Source: Methylobacterium sp. E-045
Lineage (GTDB): Bacteria > Pseudomonadota > Alphaproteobacteria > Rhizobiales > Beijerinckiaceae
Length of the DNA: 64,000 nucleotides
Reading direction: 5' to 3'
NCBI RefSeq assembly: GCF_022829685.1
Contig: NZ_JAKSYE010000134.1
Span: forward strand, 62,001 to 126,000
A program made the translations under genes and the position numbers. The notes under the pieces are model-generated. The model saw nothing but the letters and a program-made list of their open reading frames with translations, was not told the origin of the DNA and did no database searches. Positions within the stretch are counted from its first letter, which is position 1. Every line of letters begins with the position of its first letter. This document shows, in pieces, positions 1-8,797 of the stretch.

Positions 1-5
1 ACCCT

Positions 6-32
6 GTCCCTCTCCTTCCAGGAGAGGGGACC
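6..32. repeat. short palindromic intergenic repeat
   Basis: A 10-nt arm (GTCCCTCTCC) and an 11-nt arm (GGAGAGGGGAC) pair around a 5-nt loop, with one bulged base. It resembles the REP-type hairpins scattered between genes elsewhere in this window. It lies downstream of the minus-strand efflux adaptor, so it could also act as a weak transcription stop, but there is no T tract. Confidence 0.4.
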
Positions 33-142
33 GGCGCTGCCCGTGCGATCCGGCCAGACCTTCGCCAGGAAACGGATCCCTGTAACGTCCGGTGCGCCCA
101 TGGATGCATCGAACGGCGCGTCAGTCACAGGAAGCAAGGCGC

Positions 143-1543
143 TCATTGCGCCGCCGGCCGCTCTCTGCGGCGCTCGCGCTTCTGCGACGGGTTGTCGGGA
201 GGGGTGCCGGCGGCGGGCGTCGAGGTCGTGGCGGCGGCGTCCGGCGCGGGTGCGGCCTGGCCGGGCGCCGACGCTTCTCCGGGGGGCGCCGGCTGGCCCT
301 TGCCGCCCTCGGTGACGCGGACCTTGGCGCCGTCGCGCAGGCGGTCGGTCCCGTCGACCACGACCCGGTCGCCCACCGCCAGCCCCTTGGTGACGGCGGT
401 GCGGGCGCCGTCGGCCTCGCCCACGGTGATCGGGCGGACCACGACCTTGTCGTCGCCGTCGAGGAGGTAGACGTAGGCGCCGGGCGTGCCGCGCAGGATC
501 GCGGCGGTGGGAATGATCGGCGTATCCCGCACCGTGTCCACGGTGAGCTTGGCGTTGACGAACTGGTTCGGGAACAGGCTCTCGTCCTTGTTCTCGAACA
601 GCGCGCGCAGCTTCACCGTGCCGGTGGTGGTGTCGATCTGGTTGTCCACCGTGTCGAGGGTGCCGGTGGCGAGCACGTTGGCGTCGCCCCGGTCGTAGGC
701 GCTGACCGTGAGCTTCGCTCCCGAGCGCAGGCGCCGCATCACCCGCGCCACGTCGTCCTCGGGCAGGGTGAACACCACCGAGATCGGATGCAGCTGCGTC
801 ACCACCACGATGTTGGTGGAGGCGGCGGTGACGTAGTTGCCCTGGTCGATCTGGCGCAGGCCGACCCGGCCGTCCACCGGCGAGACGATGCGGGTATAGG
901 CGATGTTGAGCTTCTGCTGGTCCACCTGGGCCTGGTCGATGGCGACCGTGCCCTCGTTCTGCTTCACCAGGGCCCCTTGCGTGTCCACGTTCTGCTTGGA
1001 GATCGAATCCTGCAGGCTGAGGCGCTGGAAGCGGGCGAGATCGAGCTTGGAATTCTGCAGCAGCGCCTGATCGCGGGCGAGCTGGCCCTGGTACTGGGCG
1101 AGCTGGGCCTCGTAGATGCGCGGGTCGATCTGGGCGAGAAAGTCGCCCTTCTTCACGGTCTGGCCCTCGCGAAAGCCGATCTCCATGAGATAGCCGCTGA
1201 TCTGCGACTGGATCGTCACGGTGGCGAGCGGCGTCACCGTGCCGAGGCCCGACAGCACCACCGGGATCTCGCCGGAGGAGACCGTGGCGACGCCCACCGC
1301 CTGGGGCATGTCGCCGCCGGGGCGTCCGCGGGCGCCCTTGCCGCGCGCGGGCGTGCCGTCGGCGGAGGTCTCCGTCGCGGTCTTGGGCGCGAGATAGAAC
1401 CGGTAGCCGGCCGCCCCCGCGCCGACGAGGAGGAGGATCAGGATGAGCCATGTCCCCGCACGGCTTCGCCGGCGCGTGGGCGCCGGTGTCTCCGGTCCGA
1501 TCTCCCGGGCCGTCTCGGTCCGGATGGGCGATTGTTCGTTCAT
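143..1543 (-). CDS. RND efflux transporter periplasmic adaptor (HlyD/MdtA family)
   Basis: This 466-residue protein is a membrane fusion protein that links an inner-membrane RND pump to an outer-membrane channel. An N-terminal membrane anchor spans about residues 30-47 (WLILILLLVGAGAAGY). A split lipoyl/biotinyl domain follows (VTIQSQISGYLMEIGFREG near 109-127, and TRIVSPVDGRVGLR near 217-230), separated by a Gln-rich coiled-coil hairpin (about 140-210). Beta-barrel and membrane-proximal domains come next, then a Pro/Ala-rich tail ending in a basic stretch. The ATG at 1543 is preferred over the upstream ATG at 1681 because the extra 46 residues look like read-through. The pump gene would lie beyond the left edge of the window. 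The substrate cannot be inferred; the MdtA/MexA-like class is clear. Confidence 0.9.
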   Translation of the reverse strand: MNEQSPIRTETAREIGPETPAPTRRRSRAGTWLILILLLVGAGAAGYRFYLAPKTATETSADGTPARGKGARGRPGGDMPQAVGVATVSSGEIPVVLSGLGTVTPLATVTIQSQISGYLMEIGFREGQTVKKGDFLAQIDPRIYEAQLAQYQGQLARDQALLQNSKLDLARFQRLSLQDSISKQNVDTQGALVKQNEGTVAIDQAQVDQQKLNIAYTRIVSPVDGRVGLRQIDQGNYVTAASTNIVVVTQLHPISVVFTLPEDDVARVMRRLRSGAKLTVSAYDRGDANVLATGTLDTVDNQIDTTTGTVKLRALFENKDESLFPNQFVNAKLTVDTVRDTPIIPTAAILRGTPGAYVYLLDGDDKVVVRPITVGEADGARTAVTKGLAVGDRVVVDGTDRLRDGAKVRVTEGGKGQPAPPGEASAPGQAAPAPDAAATTSTPAAGTPPDNPSQKRERRRERPAAQ

Positions 1544-1812
1544 GCCTCGACAATCCGTCCGCTCGTTTCCGACCGGCACCACGCAGTGTGACCGAAATGG
1601 AGACCGGAGTCCCGGCGGAACAGGGGGCGCGACCACCTCGCAGCGGGGCGCCGATCCAGGGCCGCGCAGGCGGTTGCGCACATTGGCCGGGGGGCCTTGC
1701 CCGTCGATCGTTCGCTCAGCATCGCCGCCGGAGATGCCGGACTATTGCGACGCCAGTGCGGCGCGGAGGTTTCCGGCCTGTTTCCGGGGGCCCGTTCCGC
1801 CCCCCGACGCCG

Positions 1813-1953
1813 TCAGGGCAGGGGTTTCGACGGATAGGCCTCGACCACCGCGTGATAGGCCGCGTCCGGCGGCGTCACCGGCACGGCGAGGCGCAATCCC
1901 GCCCCCGCCAGGGCGATGAGGAGGGCGAGGGCGCAGCAGGCGCGGGTGCTCAA
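1813..1953 (-). CDS. small hydrophobic hypothetical protein
   Basis: A TTG start gives a 46-residue peptide with an N-terminal hydrophobic segment (ACCALALLIALAGAGLRLAV) and a short polar C-terminus. It could be a single-pass membrane peptide or a short exported protein. A GAGGA sequence about 10 nt upstream is a plausible ribosome binding site. It sits alone between the efflux adaptor and the aminotransferase. The open frame extends further upstream, but that part has the composition of non-coding sequence. No family was recognised and the call rests on the hydropathy pattern and start context only. Confidence 0.35.
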   Translation of the reverse strand: MSTRACCALALLIALAGAGLRLAVPVTPPDAAYHAVVEAYPSKPLP

Positions 1954-2348
1954 CGGGGGCGTCCTCGTGATCCGATACGAGGTCGCTACCCCGGAGGACC
2001 ATCGAGGCACAAGCGGAACGCGAGAAAGCCGCCACGCCGGGACGGTGTGACGGCTTTCCTCTCGGGGAGGATCAGCTTCTGAAGATGGACCGGAGCGGCA
2101 CGTCGCCCAAAAGAAACGAGGGGGCGGTGTTTCCGTTGAGCGGCGACCGCTCCGGCCATGACCAGAACCTACGTTACGCCTGATGAATGTCAACAATCGT
2201 CAGGCCCGCTCCGGGGCGTCGGGCCAGGGAGCGTGCGAACGCGCACATTTCGGCTCGCTCGTTTCCCGCCCCGAAACGCCCGTGCTACCGAGGATGGACG
2301 CCTCTCCGCCCACGGGCGGATCCCCGCCGACCACGAGCGTTCCTGCGG

Positions 2349-3518
2349 ATGAATCCTGTCTTCGCCGACCTCCCCAATACCGTGTTCGACGTGATGTCGG
2401 TGCTGGCGCGCGACCTCGGCGCGATCAACCTCGGCCAGGGTTTCCCGGACGATCCCGGCCCGGCCGACGTGCGCGAGAGGGCCGCCGACGCCCTGCGCGA
2501 CGGCTACAACCAATACCCGCCGATGATGGGCCTGCTGGCCTTACGCCGGGCCATCGCCGACCATTACGGCCGCCACCAGGGCCTCGCCCTGGATCCCGAC
2601 ACCGAGGTGATGGTGACGTCGGGCGCCACCGAGGCCCTGGCCGCGAGCCTGCTCGCCCTGGTCTCGCCCGGCGACGAGGTGGTGCTGTTCGAGCCGATGT
2701 ACGACGCCTACCTGCCCATCGTCCGGCAGGCCGGCGGCATCCCGCGCTTCGTCACCCTGCGTCCCCCGCATTTTCGCCTCGACGAGGACGCCCTGGCGCA
2801 GGCCTTCTCCGAGCGCACGCGGGTCGTCGTGCTCAACAACCCGCTGAACCCCACCGCGACCATGGTCCGCGACGAGGATCTCGCCTTGCTGGCGCGGTTC
2901 TGCCAGCGCTTCGACGTGACGGCCGTCTGCGACGAGGTGTGGGAGCACGTGACCTTCGACGGGCGTCCCCACCGCCCGCTGATCGGGTTCGAGGGCATGC
3001 GGGAGCGCACCGTGAAGATCGGCTCGGCCGGCAAGATCTTCAGCCTCACCGGCTGGAAGGTCGGCTTCGTCATGGCGGCGCCTCCCCTGCTCAAGGCAGT
3101 CTCGAAGGCGCACCAGTTCCTCACCTTCACCACGCCGCCGAACCTCCAGGAGGCGGTGGCCTACGGGCTCGCCAAGGACGAGGCCTATTTCCTCGACATG
3201 CGGGCGCGCTTCGCCCGCTCGCGCGACCGGCTGAGCGCCGGCCTCACCGGGCTCGGCTTCTCGGTGCTGCCCTCGCAGGCCACCTACTTCCTCACCATCG
3301 ACATCGGCGAGCTGGGGCCGCGCCTGGGGCATGCGGACGACGTGGCCTTCTGCCAGGCCCTGGTGCGCGAGCACGGCGTCGCGGCGATCCCGATCAGCGC
3401 CTTCTATGCGCAAGGGGCGGTGCGCCATCTCGTGCGGCTGTGCTTCGCCAAGCAGGACGCGACCCTCGACGCCGCCCTGGAGCGGCTCTCAGGCCTGATG
3501 CGGGGGCGGGCCGCGTGA
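2349..3518 (+). CDS. PLP-dependent class I/II aminotransferase
   Basis: This 389-residue fold-type I aminotransferase would transfer an amino group between an amino acid and a 2-oxo acid using pyridoxal phosphate. The N-terminus (INLGQGFPDDPGP) and the PLP-lysine segment (SAGKIFSLTGWKVGF, near residues 221-235) match the kynurenine/methionine aminotransferase (YbdL/KAT) branch. NNPLNPTA is the conserved Asn-Pro loop and CDEVWEH holds the Asp that contacts the PLP ring nitrogen. The ATG at 2349 fits the usual family N-terminus; the open frame extends to 2187 without conserved sequence. Its substrate cannot be told from sequence. It stands alone, 96 nt upstream of the DUF4112 gene. Confidence 0.88.
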   Translation: MNPVFADLPNTVFDVMSVLARDLGAINLGQGFPDDPGPADVRERAADALRDGYNQYPPMMGLLALRRAIADHYGRHQGLALDPDTEVMVTSGATEALAASLLALVSPGDEVVLFEPMYDAYLPIVRQAGGIPRFVTLRPPHFRLDEDALAQAFSERTRVVVLNNPLNPTATMVRDEDLALLARFCQRFDVTAVCDEVWEHVTFDGRPHRPLIGFEGMRERTVKIGSAGKIFSLTGWKVGFVMAAPPLLKAVSKAHQFLTFTTPPNLQEAVAYGLAKDEAYFLDMRARFARSRDRLSAGLTGLGFSVLPSQATYFLTIDIGELGPRLGHADDVAFCQALVREHGVAAIPISAFYAQGAVRHLVRLCFAKQDATLDAALERLSGLMRGRAA

Positions 3519-3614
3519 GGCCGGGAGGTCTCGGAGTTCCGCCGCTTGCGGTCGGCCCTGGCCGGGGCCACATCCCGTATCATGACCACGACGCGCATCC
3601 CCCGGAGCCCCGCC

Positions 3615-4100
3615 ATGGCCTTCAACGACGCCGTCTTTACCGCCCGCGAAGTGCCCAAGGGCGGCTTCGGCCAGCGCGACGGGACCGCCACGCGCTTCCG
3701 TGCCGAGCCCGACAGCCGGGAGGCGGCGCTCCTGCGGCTGGAACAGTTCGCCCATCTCATGGACACGGCGTTCGTGATCCCCGGCATCAACCGCCGGGTG
3801 GGGCTCGACGCGGTCATTGGCCTCGTCCCGATCGTCGGCGATGCGGCGGGCATGCTGCTGGCCTCCTACATCGTCTACGAGGCGCGCCGCCTCGGGGCAC
3901 CGCGATGGCTGCTCGCCCGGATGGCCATGAACGTGGCCTTCGACGGGGTGATCGGCGCCGTGCCGCTGGCGGGCGACATCTTCGACGCGGCGTTCAAGGC
4001 CAATCGTCGCAACGTCCGTCTGCTGCGCCGCCACCTCGAGAAGACCGGCGGCCTTCGCCCCAACGAGATCGAGGGAACGGCCGTCCGTCTCGACGGCTGA
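3615..4100 (+). CDS. DUF4112 domain protein
   Basis: The product is about 161 residues. The core (MDTAFVIPGINRRVGLDAVIGLVPIVGDAAGMLLASYIVYEARRLG) continues with FDGVIGAVPLAGDIFDAAFKANRRN; both are the conserved amphipathic/hydrophobic segments of DUF4112, a family of small proteins predicted to associate with the membrane through two hydrophobic hairpins. Function is unknown. ATG codons at 3582 and 3615 are both possible; 3615 has a nearby GGAG and starts just before the conserved part. The gene ends 25 nt before yejE, so the two may be co-transcribed, though nothing links them functionally. Confidence 0.75.
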   Translation: MAFNDAVFTAREVPKGGFGQRDGTATRFRAEPDSREAALLRLEQFAHLMDTAFVIPGINRRVGLDAVIGLVPIVGDAAGMLLASYIVYEARRLGAPRWLLARMAMNVAFDGVIGAVPLAGDIFDAAFKANRRNVRLLRRHLEKTGGLRPNEIEGTAVRLDG

Positions 4101-4125
4101 CGCACAATCCAATAGGGGCGGTCTC

Positions 4126-5301
4126 ATGAACGAGATCGCCCGCCCCGCGGAAGCCGTCCCCGTCGCCGCCCCGCCTCCCCTCGCGCCGGTGGTGCGGGGG
4201 CTGTCGCCGCTGAACCGGCGGCGGCTCTCGAACTTTCGCCGAAACCGGCTGGGCTTCTGGTCCTTCACGCTCTTCGTCGCCCTGTTCACCTTAAGCCTGT
4301 TCGCCGAGTTCATCGCCAACGACCGGCCCCTGGTGGTGTCCTACAAGGGCGAGATCCTGTTTCCCGTCCTCATCGACTACCCGGACGAGAAGTTCGGCGG
4401 GTTCTACGCCCGGCCGAACTACCGCTCGGCCGAGACCCGGCGGGAGATCGCCGAGAACGGCTGGGCGATCTGGCCGCCGATCCCCTATTCCTACGACACG
4501 ATCATCGACGGGCTGCCGACCCCCTCGCCCTCGCCGCCCACCTGGATGCTCACGGACGCGCAATGCCAGGCGGCGGCGAAGCAGACTGGCGCGGAGACCA
4601 CGGGGCGGGCCGGGTGCACGGGCCTCGAGATGCACTGGCTCGGCACCGACAACACCACCCGCGACGTGCTGGCCCGCGTCATCTACGGCTTTCGCATCTC
4701 GGTGCTGTTCGGGCTGATCCTGGCCATCGTCTCCTCGGTGATCGGAGTGATCGCCGGGGCGGTGCAGGGCTATTTTGGCGGCTGGGTCGATCTCGCCCTG
4801 CAGCGCTTCATCGAAGTGTGGAGCGGCATCCCGACCCTCTATCTCATCATCATCATCTCGGCCTTCATCGCGCCGGGCTTCTTCGTGCTGCTCGGCATCC
4901 TGCTGCTGTTCTCCTGGGTGGCCCTGGTAGGGGTGGTGCGGGCCGAGTTCCTGCGGGCGCGCAATTTCGAATACGTCCGCGCCGCCCGGGCGCTGGGCCT
5001 CTCCAACATCCGCATCATGAGCCGGCATCTCCTGCCCAACGCCATGGTGGCGACGCTGACCTTCATGCCGTTCATCCTCAACGGCTCGATCGGGACGCTG
5101 ACCTCCCTCGACTTCCTCGGCTTCGGCCTGCCCCCCGGCTCGGCCTCGCTGGGCGAGCTGCTGGCGCAGGGCAAGGACAACATCCAGGCCCCCTGGCTCG
5201 GGCTGACCGGCTTCTTCGTGGTGGCGGTGATGCTGAGCCTGCTCATCTTCGCCGGGGAGGCCGTCCGCGACGCCTTCGACCCCCGCAAGACGTTCACGTA
5301 A
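4126..5301 (+). CDS. yejE: microcin C/oligopeptide ABC transporter permease YejE
   Basis: This 391-residue inner-membrane permease belongs to the Dpp/Opp type. The N-terminus (LSNFRRNRLGFWSFTLFVALF, then LFAEFIANDRPLVVSYKGE) is specific to YejE, with its long periplasmic loop before the GTDNTTRDVLARVIYG segment. The EAA loop that contacts the ATPase is visible (EYVRAARALGLSNIRIMSRHLLPNA), followed by the last membrane helices. In enterobacteria yejE lies in yejABEF, which imports microcin C-like peptides. Here yejA, yejB and yejF are not adjacent, so its partners must be encoded elsewhere or it is a leftover. A strong terminator directly follows it. Confidence 0.9.
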   Translation: MNEIARPAEAVPVAAPPPLAPVVRGLSPLNRRRLSNFRRNRLGFWSFTLFVALFTLSLFAEFIANDRPLVVSYKGEILFPVLIDYPDEKFGGFYARPNYRSAETRREIAENGWAIWPPIPYSYDTIIDGLPTPSPSPPTWMLTDAQCQAAAKQTGAETTGRAGCTGLEMHWLGTDNTTRDVLARVIYGFRISVLFGLILAIVSSVIGVIAGAVQGYFGGWVDLALQRFIEVWSGIPTLYLIIIISAFIAPGFFVLLGILLLFSWVALVGVVRAEFLRARNFEYVRAARALGLSNIRIMSRHLLPNAMVATLTFMPFILNGSIGTLTSLDFLGFGLPPGSASLGELLAQGKDNIQAPWLGLTGFFVVAVMLSLLIFAGEAVRDAFDPRKTFT

Positions 5302-5314
5302 CATTCGCCCGTGG

Positions 5315-5346
5315 CGCAGACCCGCCGAGGCGGGTCTTGCGTTTTT
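5315..5346 (+). terminator. rho-independent terminator after yejE
   Basis: CGCAGACCCGCC and GGCGGGTCTTGCG form a long GC-rich stem with a short loop, followed by TTTTT. It starts 14 nt after the yejE stop codon. Confidence 0.85.
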
Positions 5347-5467
5347 AATCCCCCCGCGCGCCTCCACCGCAGGTTCCGATGGAATCCGATCGGAGCGTCA
5401 CGCGTTGTCGAAGGGCGGCATTCTCGGTCCGGCCGCGAGATTCATCCCTCCCGGATCCGGAGTTTCG

Positions 5468-6688
5468 ATGTCCGACGCCTCGAACACGACACCGTCCCGC
5501 CGCCTGTTCATGGCGGGGACCATCGCCGGCATCGGAGGAGCGCTGGCATCCGAGCGTGCGGCATCCCAGACGATCCCCACCACCCCGACCGGCCGGCCCG
5601 AGCCCCAACTCGACCAGGCGCCGCCGCTGCCGCGCGAGGCGCATCTCGGCTGGGCGGTGGTCGGCCTCGGTGACTTCGCCCAGGCCCAGATCCTGCCCGC
5701 CTTCCAGCGCGCCCGGCGCTCCAGGGCCGTGGCCCTCGTCTCCGGCAACCCGGAGAAGGCGAGGTCCGTCGCCGCCCGCTACGGGATCGGACCGGGCGGC
5801 CTCTACGACTACGCCTCGATGGGCAGGATGGCCGACAACGCGGACATCGCCGCCGTCTACGTCATCACGCCGAACGCCACCCATGCCGATCTGACCATTA
5901 AGGCCCTGGAGGCGGGCAAGCATGTCCTCTGCGAGAAGCCGATGGCGACGAGTTCCGCCGAGTGCCGGCGGATGATCGACGCCGCCAAGGCCGCCGACCG
6001 CCGCCTGATGGTCGCCTACCGGGTGCATTGGGAGCCGCACAACCTGCGTGCCAAGGCGATGATGGATGCGGGCGAACTCGGCGCGGTGCGCTTCGCCTCC
6101 TCCGACCATCACCGCCCCCTGGAGCCGGAGAAGCCCCGCGACCAGTGGCGCATGCTGAAGGCGGTCGCCGGCGGCGGGTCGCTGGTGGATATCGGCATCT
6201 ACGGCCTCAACGGGGTGCAATGGTTCTTCGGCGAGAGCCCGTCCTCGGTCTCCGCCTCGATGCATGCGCCGGCGGGCGATCCGCGTTTCGCCGAGGTGGA
6301 GGACGTGTTCACGGCCCAGCTCGTCTTCCCCTCGGGCCGGCGCGCCACGGTCTCGTCGGGCTACAGCGCCGACAAGAAGCGGATCGACCTGTGGGGCGAC
6401 AAGGCGGTCGCCACCCTCGATCCCGGCACCGCCTACCAGGGCAACCGCCTCGTGATCGGCAACGCCAAGCGCGCGGACGAGATCCTGACGGCGGAGGGCG
6501 ACGCGGTGCAGTTCACCGGCGAGATCGACCATCTCTCGCAGGTCATCGCGGAGGGCGGAGAGCTGCGCACGCCCGGTGAGATGGGCCTGCGCGACGTCCG
6601 CCTGATCGAGGCGCTCTACCAGGCGGCGGCGACGCGCCGGTGGGTCGATCTCAACCCCGACATGACGATGCGGTCGGGTACGCCCTGA
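5468..6688 (+). CDS. Tat-exported Gfo/Idh/MocA family oxidoreductase
   Basis: This 406-residue protein resembles periplasmic glucose-fructose oxidoreductase. A twin-arginine signal (PSRRLFMAGTIAGIGG) opens it, so it is probably exported folded with bound NADP. The Rossmann motif is GWAVVGLGDFAQAQILPAF, and the catalytic Lys motif is CEKPMATSSAECR. The C-terminal dimerisation/substrate domain includes GGGSLVDIGIYGLNGVQWF. The ATG at 5468 is chosen because it places the Tat motif at residues 10-12. Family members oxidise sugars or cyclitols with tightly bound cofactor; the actual substrate is unknown. It is monocistronic, following a terminator. Confidence 0.85.
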   Translation: MSDASNTTPSRRLFMAGTIAGIGGALASERAASQTIPTTPTGRPEPQLDQAPPLPREAHLGWAVVGLGDFAQAQILPAFQRARRSRAVALVSGNPEKARSVAARYGIGPGGLYDYASMGRMADNADIAAVYVITPNATHADLTIKALEAGKHVLCEKPMATSSAECRRMIDAAKAADRRLMVAYRVHWEPHNLRAKAMMDAGELGAVRFASSDHHRPLEPEKPRDQWRMLKAVAGGGSLVDIGIYGLNGVQWFFGESPSSVSASMHAPAGDPRFAEVEDVFTAQLVFPSGRRATVSSGYSADKKRIDLWGDKAVATLDPGTAYQGNRLVIGNAKRADEILTAEGDAVQFTGEIDHLSQVIAEGGELRTPGEMGLRDVRLIEALYQAAATRRWVDLNPDMTMRSGTP

Positions 6689-6739
6689 CGGCGCCCATCG
6701 GATTTAGCGCATCTCGGTATGCAGGCAGACAGCGTCCCT

Positions 6740-6756
6740 CTCCCCCTTGTGGGGAG
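6740..6756. repeat. solo terminal arm of the 97-bp MITE-like repeat
   Basis: The 17-nt palindromic unit CTCCCCCTTGTGGGGAG is identical to the ends of the repeat at 44473-44569. Here only one end is present, between the oxidoreductase and antiporter genes. Confidence 0.6.
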
Positions 6757-6864
6757 GAGGGTCGGGCGGCGCTCCCGTCCGGCAACGGACACCTCAAGAA
6801 AATCGGTCTTGCGTATGGGTCGTGGTGATTCCGGCGAAGGACGCGCAGGAACGAATCGGCTGTC

Positions 6865-8148
6865 ATGGACACGTATGTCATCACGCTCGGCGGCTTTGGA
6901 GCCCTGGTGCTCCTCACCGCCTGGCTGCCGATGGTGCTTCGGCGACTGCCGCTGTCACTGCCGATCTGCTGCGTCGCGATCGGGGCCGGACTGTCGCTGA
7001 TCCCCGGGATCGGCGAATTCTCCCCCCGGCCGGAGCATCACCTGCGCCTCATCGAGAAGGTCAGCGAATTCGTCGTCATCATCTCGCTCATGGGGGCCGG
7101 GCTGAAGCTCGACCGCCGCGTCGGCTGGAAAAGCTGGATGGTGACGTGGCGCCTTCTGGCCATCGCCATGCCGCTGACGATCCTCGCCCTCGGGCTCCTG
7201 GCCTCGCATCTCCTCAGCCTCGGCATCGCCTCCTCCCTGCTCATCGCCGCCGCCCTCGCGCCCACGGACCCGGTCCTCGCCTCCGACGTCCAGGTCGGTC
7301 CGCCGTCGGAAGGGGACGAGGACGAGATGCGGTTCGGACTCACCTCCGAGGCGGGGTTGAACGACGGGCTCGCCTTTCCCTTCGTCAACCTCGCCATCGC
7401 GCTTGCCGCCTCGACGGGCCTCAATGCCGCCGGGTGGACCGAATGGGTCGGCCTCTCGCTGGTCTGGAAGATGCTGGCGGGCGTTGCCCTGGGGGCCGCC
7501 ATCGGGCGGGGCTTCGGCTGGCTGACCTTCCACCTGCCGAATAGGGCGCGCCTGTCGCGCACCGGCGACGGCTTCGTGGCTCTCGGCATCACCTGCCTCA
7601 CCTATGCCGCCGTGGAGGCGGTGCACGGCTACGGCTTCGTCGGCGTCTTCGTGGCGGCCCTGGCCATGCGCTGGTCCGACAGGGGCCACGATTACCATCA
7701 CGCCCTCCACGGGTCGGCGGAGGCGTTCGAGCGGCTGGCGATGATGATCCTCCTCGTCGGCTTCGGCCTCGCCCTCGGCGGCGGGCTCCTGCGCGACCTC
7801 ACCGGGGCGGGCGTCGCTTTCGCCTGTCTCGTCATCTTCGTGGTGCGGCCGCTCTGCGGCTGGGTCAGCCTCGTCGGGCACGACCAGCCCTTCGCCGAGC
7901 GAGCGGTGATCAGCATCTTCGGGATCAGGGGGCTCGGCACGATCTACTACCTCGCCTTCGCCCTCGGGCATGCGTCATTCGAACGAGCGGGCCTGTTGTG
8001 GAGCACGGCTGGATTGACGATCCTCCTCTCCATCGTCCTGCACGGCGTAAGTGTCTCGTCGGTGCTGGGCTTCCTCGACCGCCGCAGCGGGCGCGACACC
8101 GAGAGCGCCCAGCTCGACCTGCCGCTGGCCCCGCCCCCCGTCGAATGA
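6865..8148 (+). CDS. CPA1-family Na+/H+ (cation:proton) antiporter
   Basis: A 427-residue integral membrane protein with about 12 hydrophobic segments. It carries the CPA1 ion-site pattern: ALAPTDPVLASDVQVG (Thr-Asp-Pro) and the acidic SEAGLNDGLAFPFVNL segment that corresponds to the ES-NDG motif of NhaP/NHE proteins. The protein would exchange cytoplasmic Na+ or K+ for protons in pH and salt homeostasis. Two tandem ATG-like starts are not an issue: the ATG at 6865 directly begins the first membrane helix. It has no recognisable regulatory domain at the C-terminus. It lies upstream of cspA but a 289-nt spacer separates them. Confidence 0.85.
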   Translation: MDTYVITLGGFGALVLLTAWLPMVLRRLPLSLPICCVAIGAGLSLIPGIGEFSPRPEHHLRLIEKVSEFVVIISLMGAGLKLDRRVGWKSWMVTWRLLAIAMPLTILALGLLASHLLSLGIASSLLIAAALAPTDPVLASDVQVGPPSEGDEDEMRFGLTSEAGLNDGLAFPFVNLAIALAASTGLNAAGWTEWVGLSLVWKMLAGVALGAAIGRGFGWLTFHLPNRARLSRTGDGFVALGITCLTYAAVEAVHGYGFVGVFVAALAMRWSDRGHDYHHALHGSAEAFERLAMMILLVGFGLALGGGLLRDLTGAGVAFACLVIFVVRPLCGWVSLVGHDQPFAERAVISIFGIRGLGTIYYLAFALGHASFERAGLLWSTAGLTILLSIVLHGVSVSSVLGFLDRRSGRDTESAQLDLPLAPPPVE

Positions 8149-8437
8149 GGGGAGAGGACGGGGCCGGTGGGGACGCGAAAACGGCGCCCGTATTGACCGG
8201 GCGTCCGGCAAATTCTCTCCGCCCACCCAAAAATAAAACCCAAGTTTTTCTACGGCATTTGCTAAATCCCGCCATTGGGAGTACATCAGTGAAATCGAAG
8301 CGTGATCAGATTTTCATTTGCTGAAGCCAAACAGCTTTTGCAGAGTGAAAGTCGGGTGCGAGTCGAGACAACGGAGAAGGCCGGACATCTTCGTCTGGAC
8401 CTCCGAACTATGATGCCCGCAAGGGCGAAGGATTATG

Positions 8438-8647
8438 ATGGCTGTCGGTACTGTTAAGTGGTTCAACGAGCAAAAGGGCTTCGGCTTCATCCAGCCGGAT
8501 AACGGCGGCAACGACGTGTTCGTGCACATCTCCGCCGTCGAGCGCGCCGGTATGCGCGGTCTCGCCGAAGGCCAGAAGGTCTCCTACGAAATGGAAACCG
8601 ACAAGCGTAGCGGCAAGCAGTCCGCCGGCAGCCTCCAGGCCGCCTGA
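8438..8647 (+). CDS. cspA: cold-shock protein CspA family
   Basis: A 69-residue single cold-shock domain. RNP1 (KGFGFIQP) and RNP2 (VFVHISAV) are intact, so it should bind single-stranded RNA or DNA as an OB fold. An ATG sits immediately before this one (8435); AAGGATT lies just upstream and either can serve. The preceding 289 nt contains no gene and probably holds a long 5' leader, as is common for cold-shock genes. A hairpin terminator follows at 8705, before the DUF6481 gene. Confidence 0.92.
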   Translation: MAVGTVKWFNEQKGFGFIQPDNGGNDVFVHISAVERAGMRGLAEGQKVSYEMETDKRSGKQSAGSLQAA

Positions 8648-8704
8648 GCCACCGTGCCGCATGAGCCATGCCGGGTTCCCTGAGAACCTGACAATGGTCA
8701 CGGA

Positions 8705-8740
8705 GCCGCTCTCCCTGGGAGAGCGGCTTCCTGCGTTTTC
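8705..8740 (+). terminator. terminator after cspA
   Basis: GCCGCTCTCC and GGAGAGCGGC form a 10-bp perfect stem around CTG, followed by TTCCTGCGTTTT. The U tract is interrupted, so termination may be partial, letting some transcripts reach the DUF6481 gene. Confidence 0.65.
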
Positions 8741-8797
8741 GATGACGTCTTCTTCCTATGCGGCCCTGCCCCGCCGCATTCCAAACCAGGATTCTGT

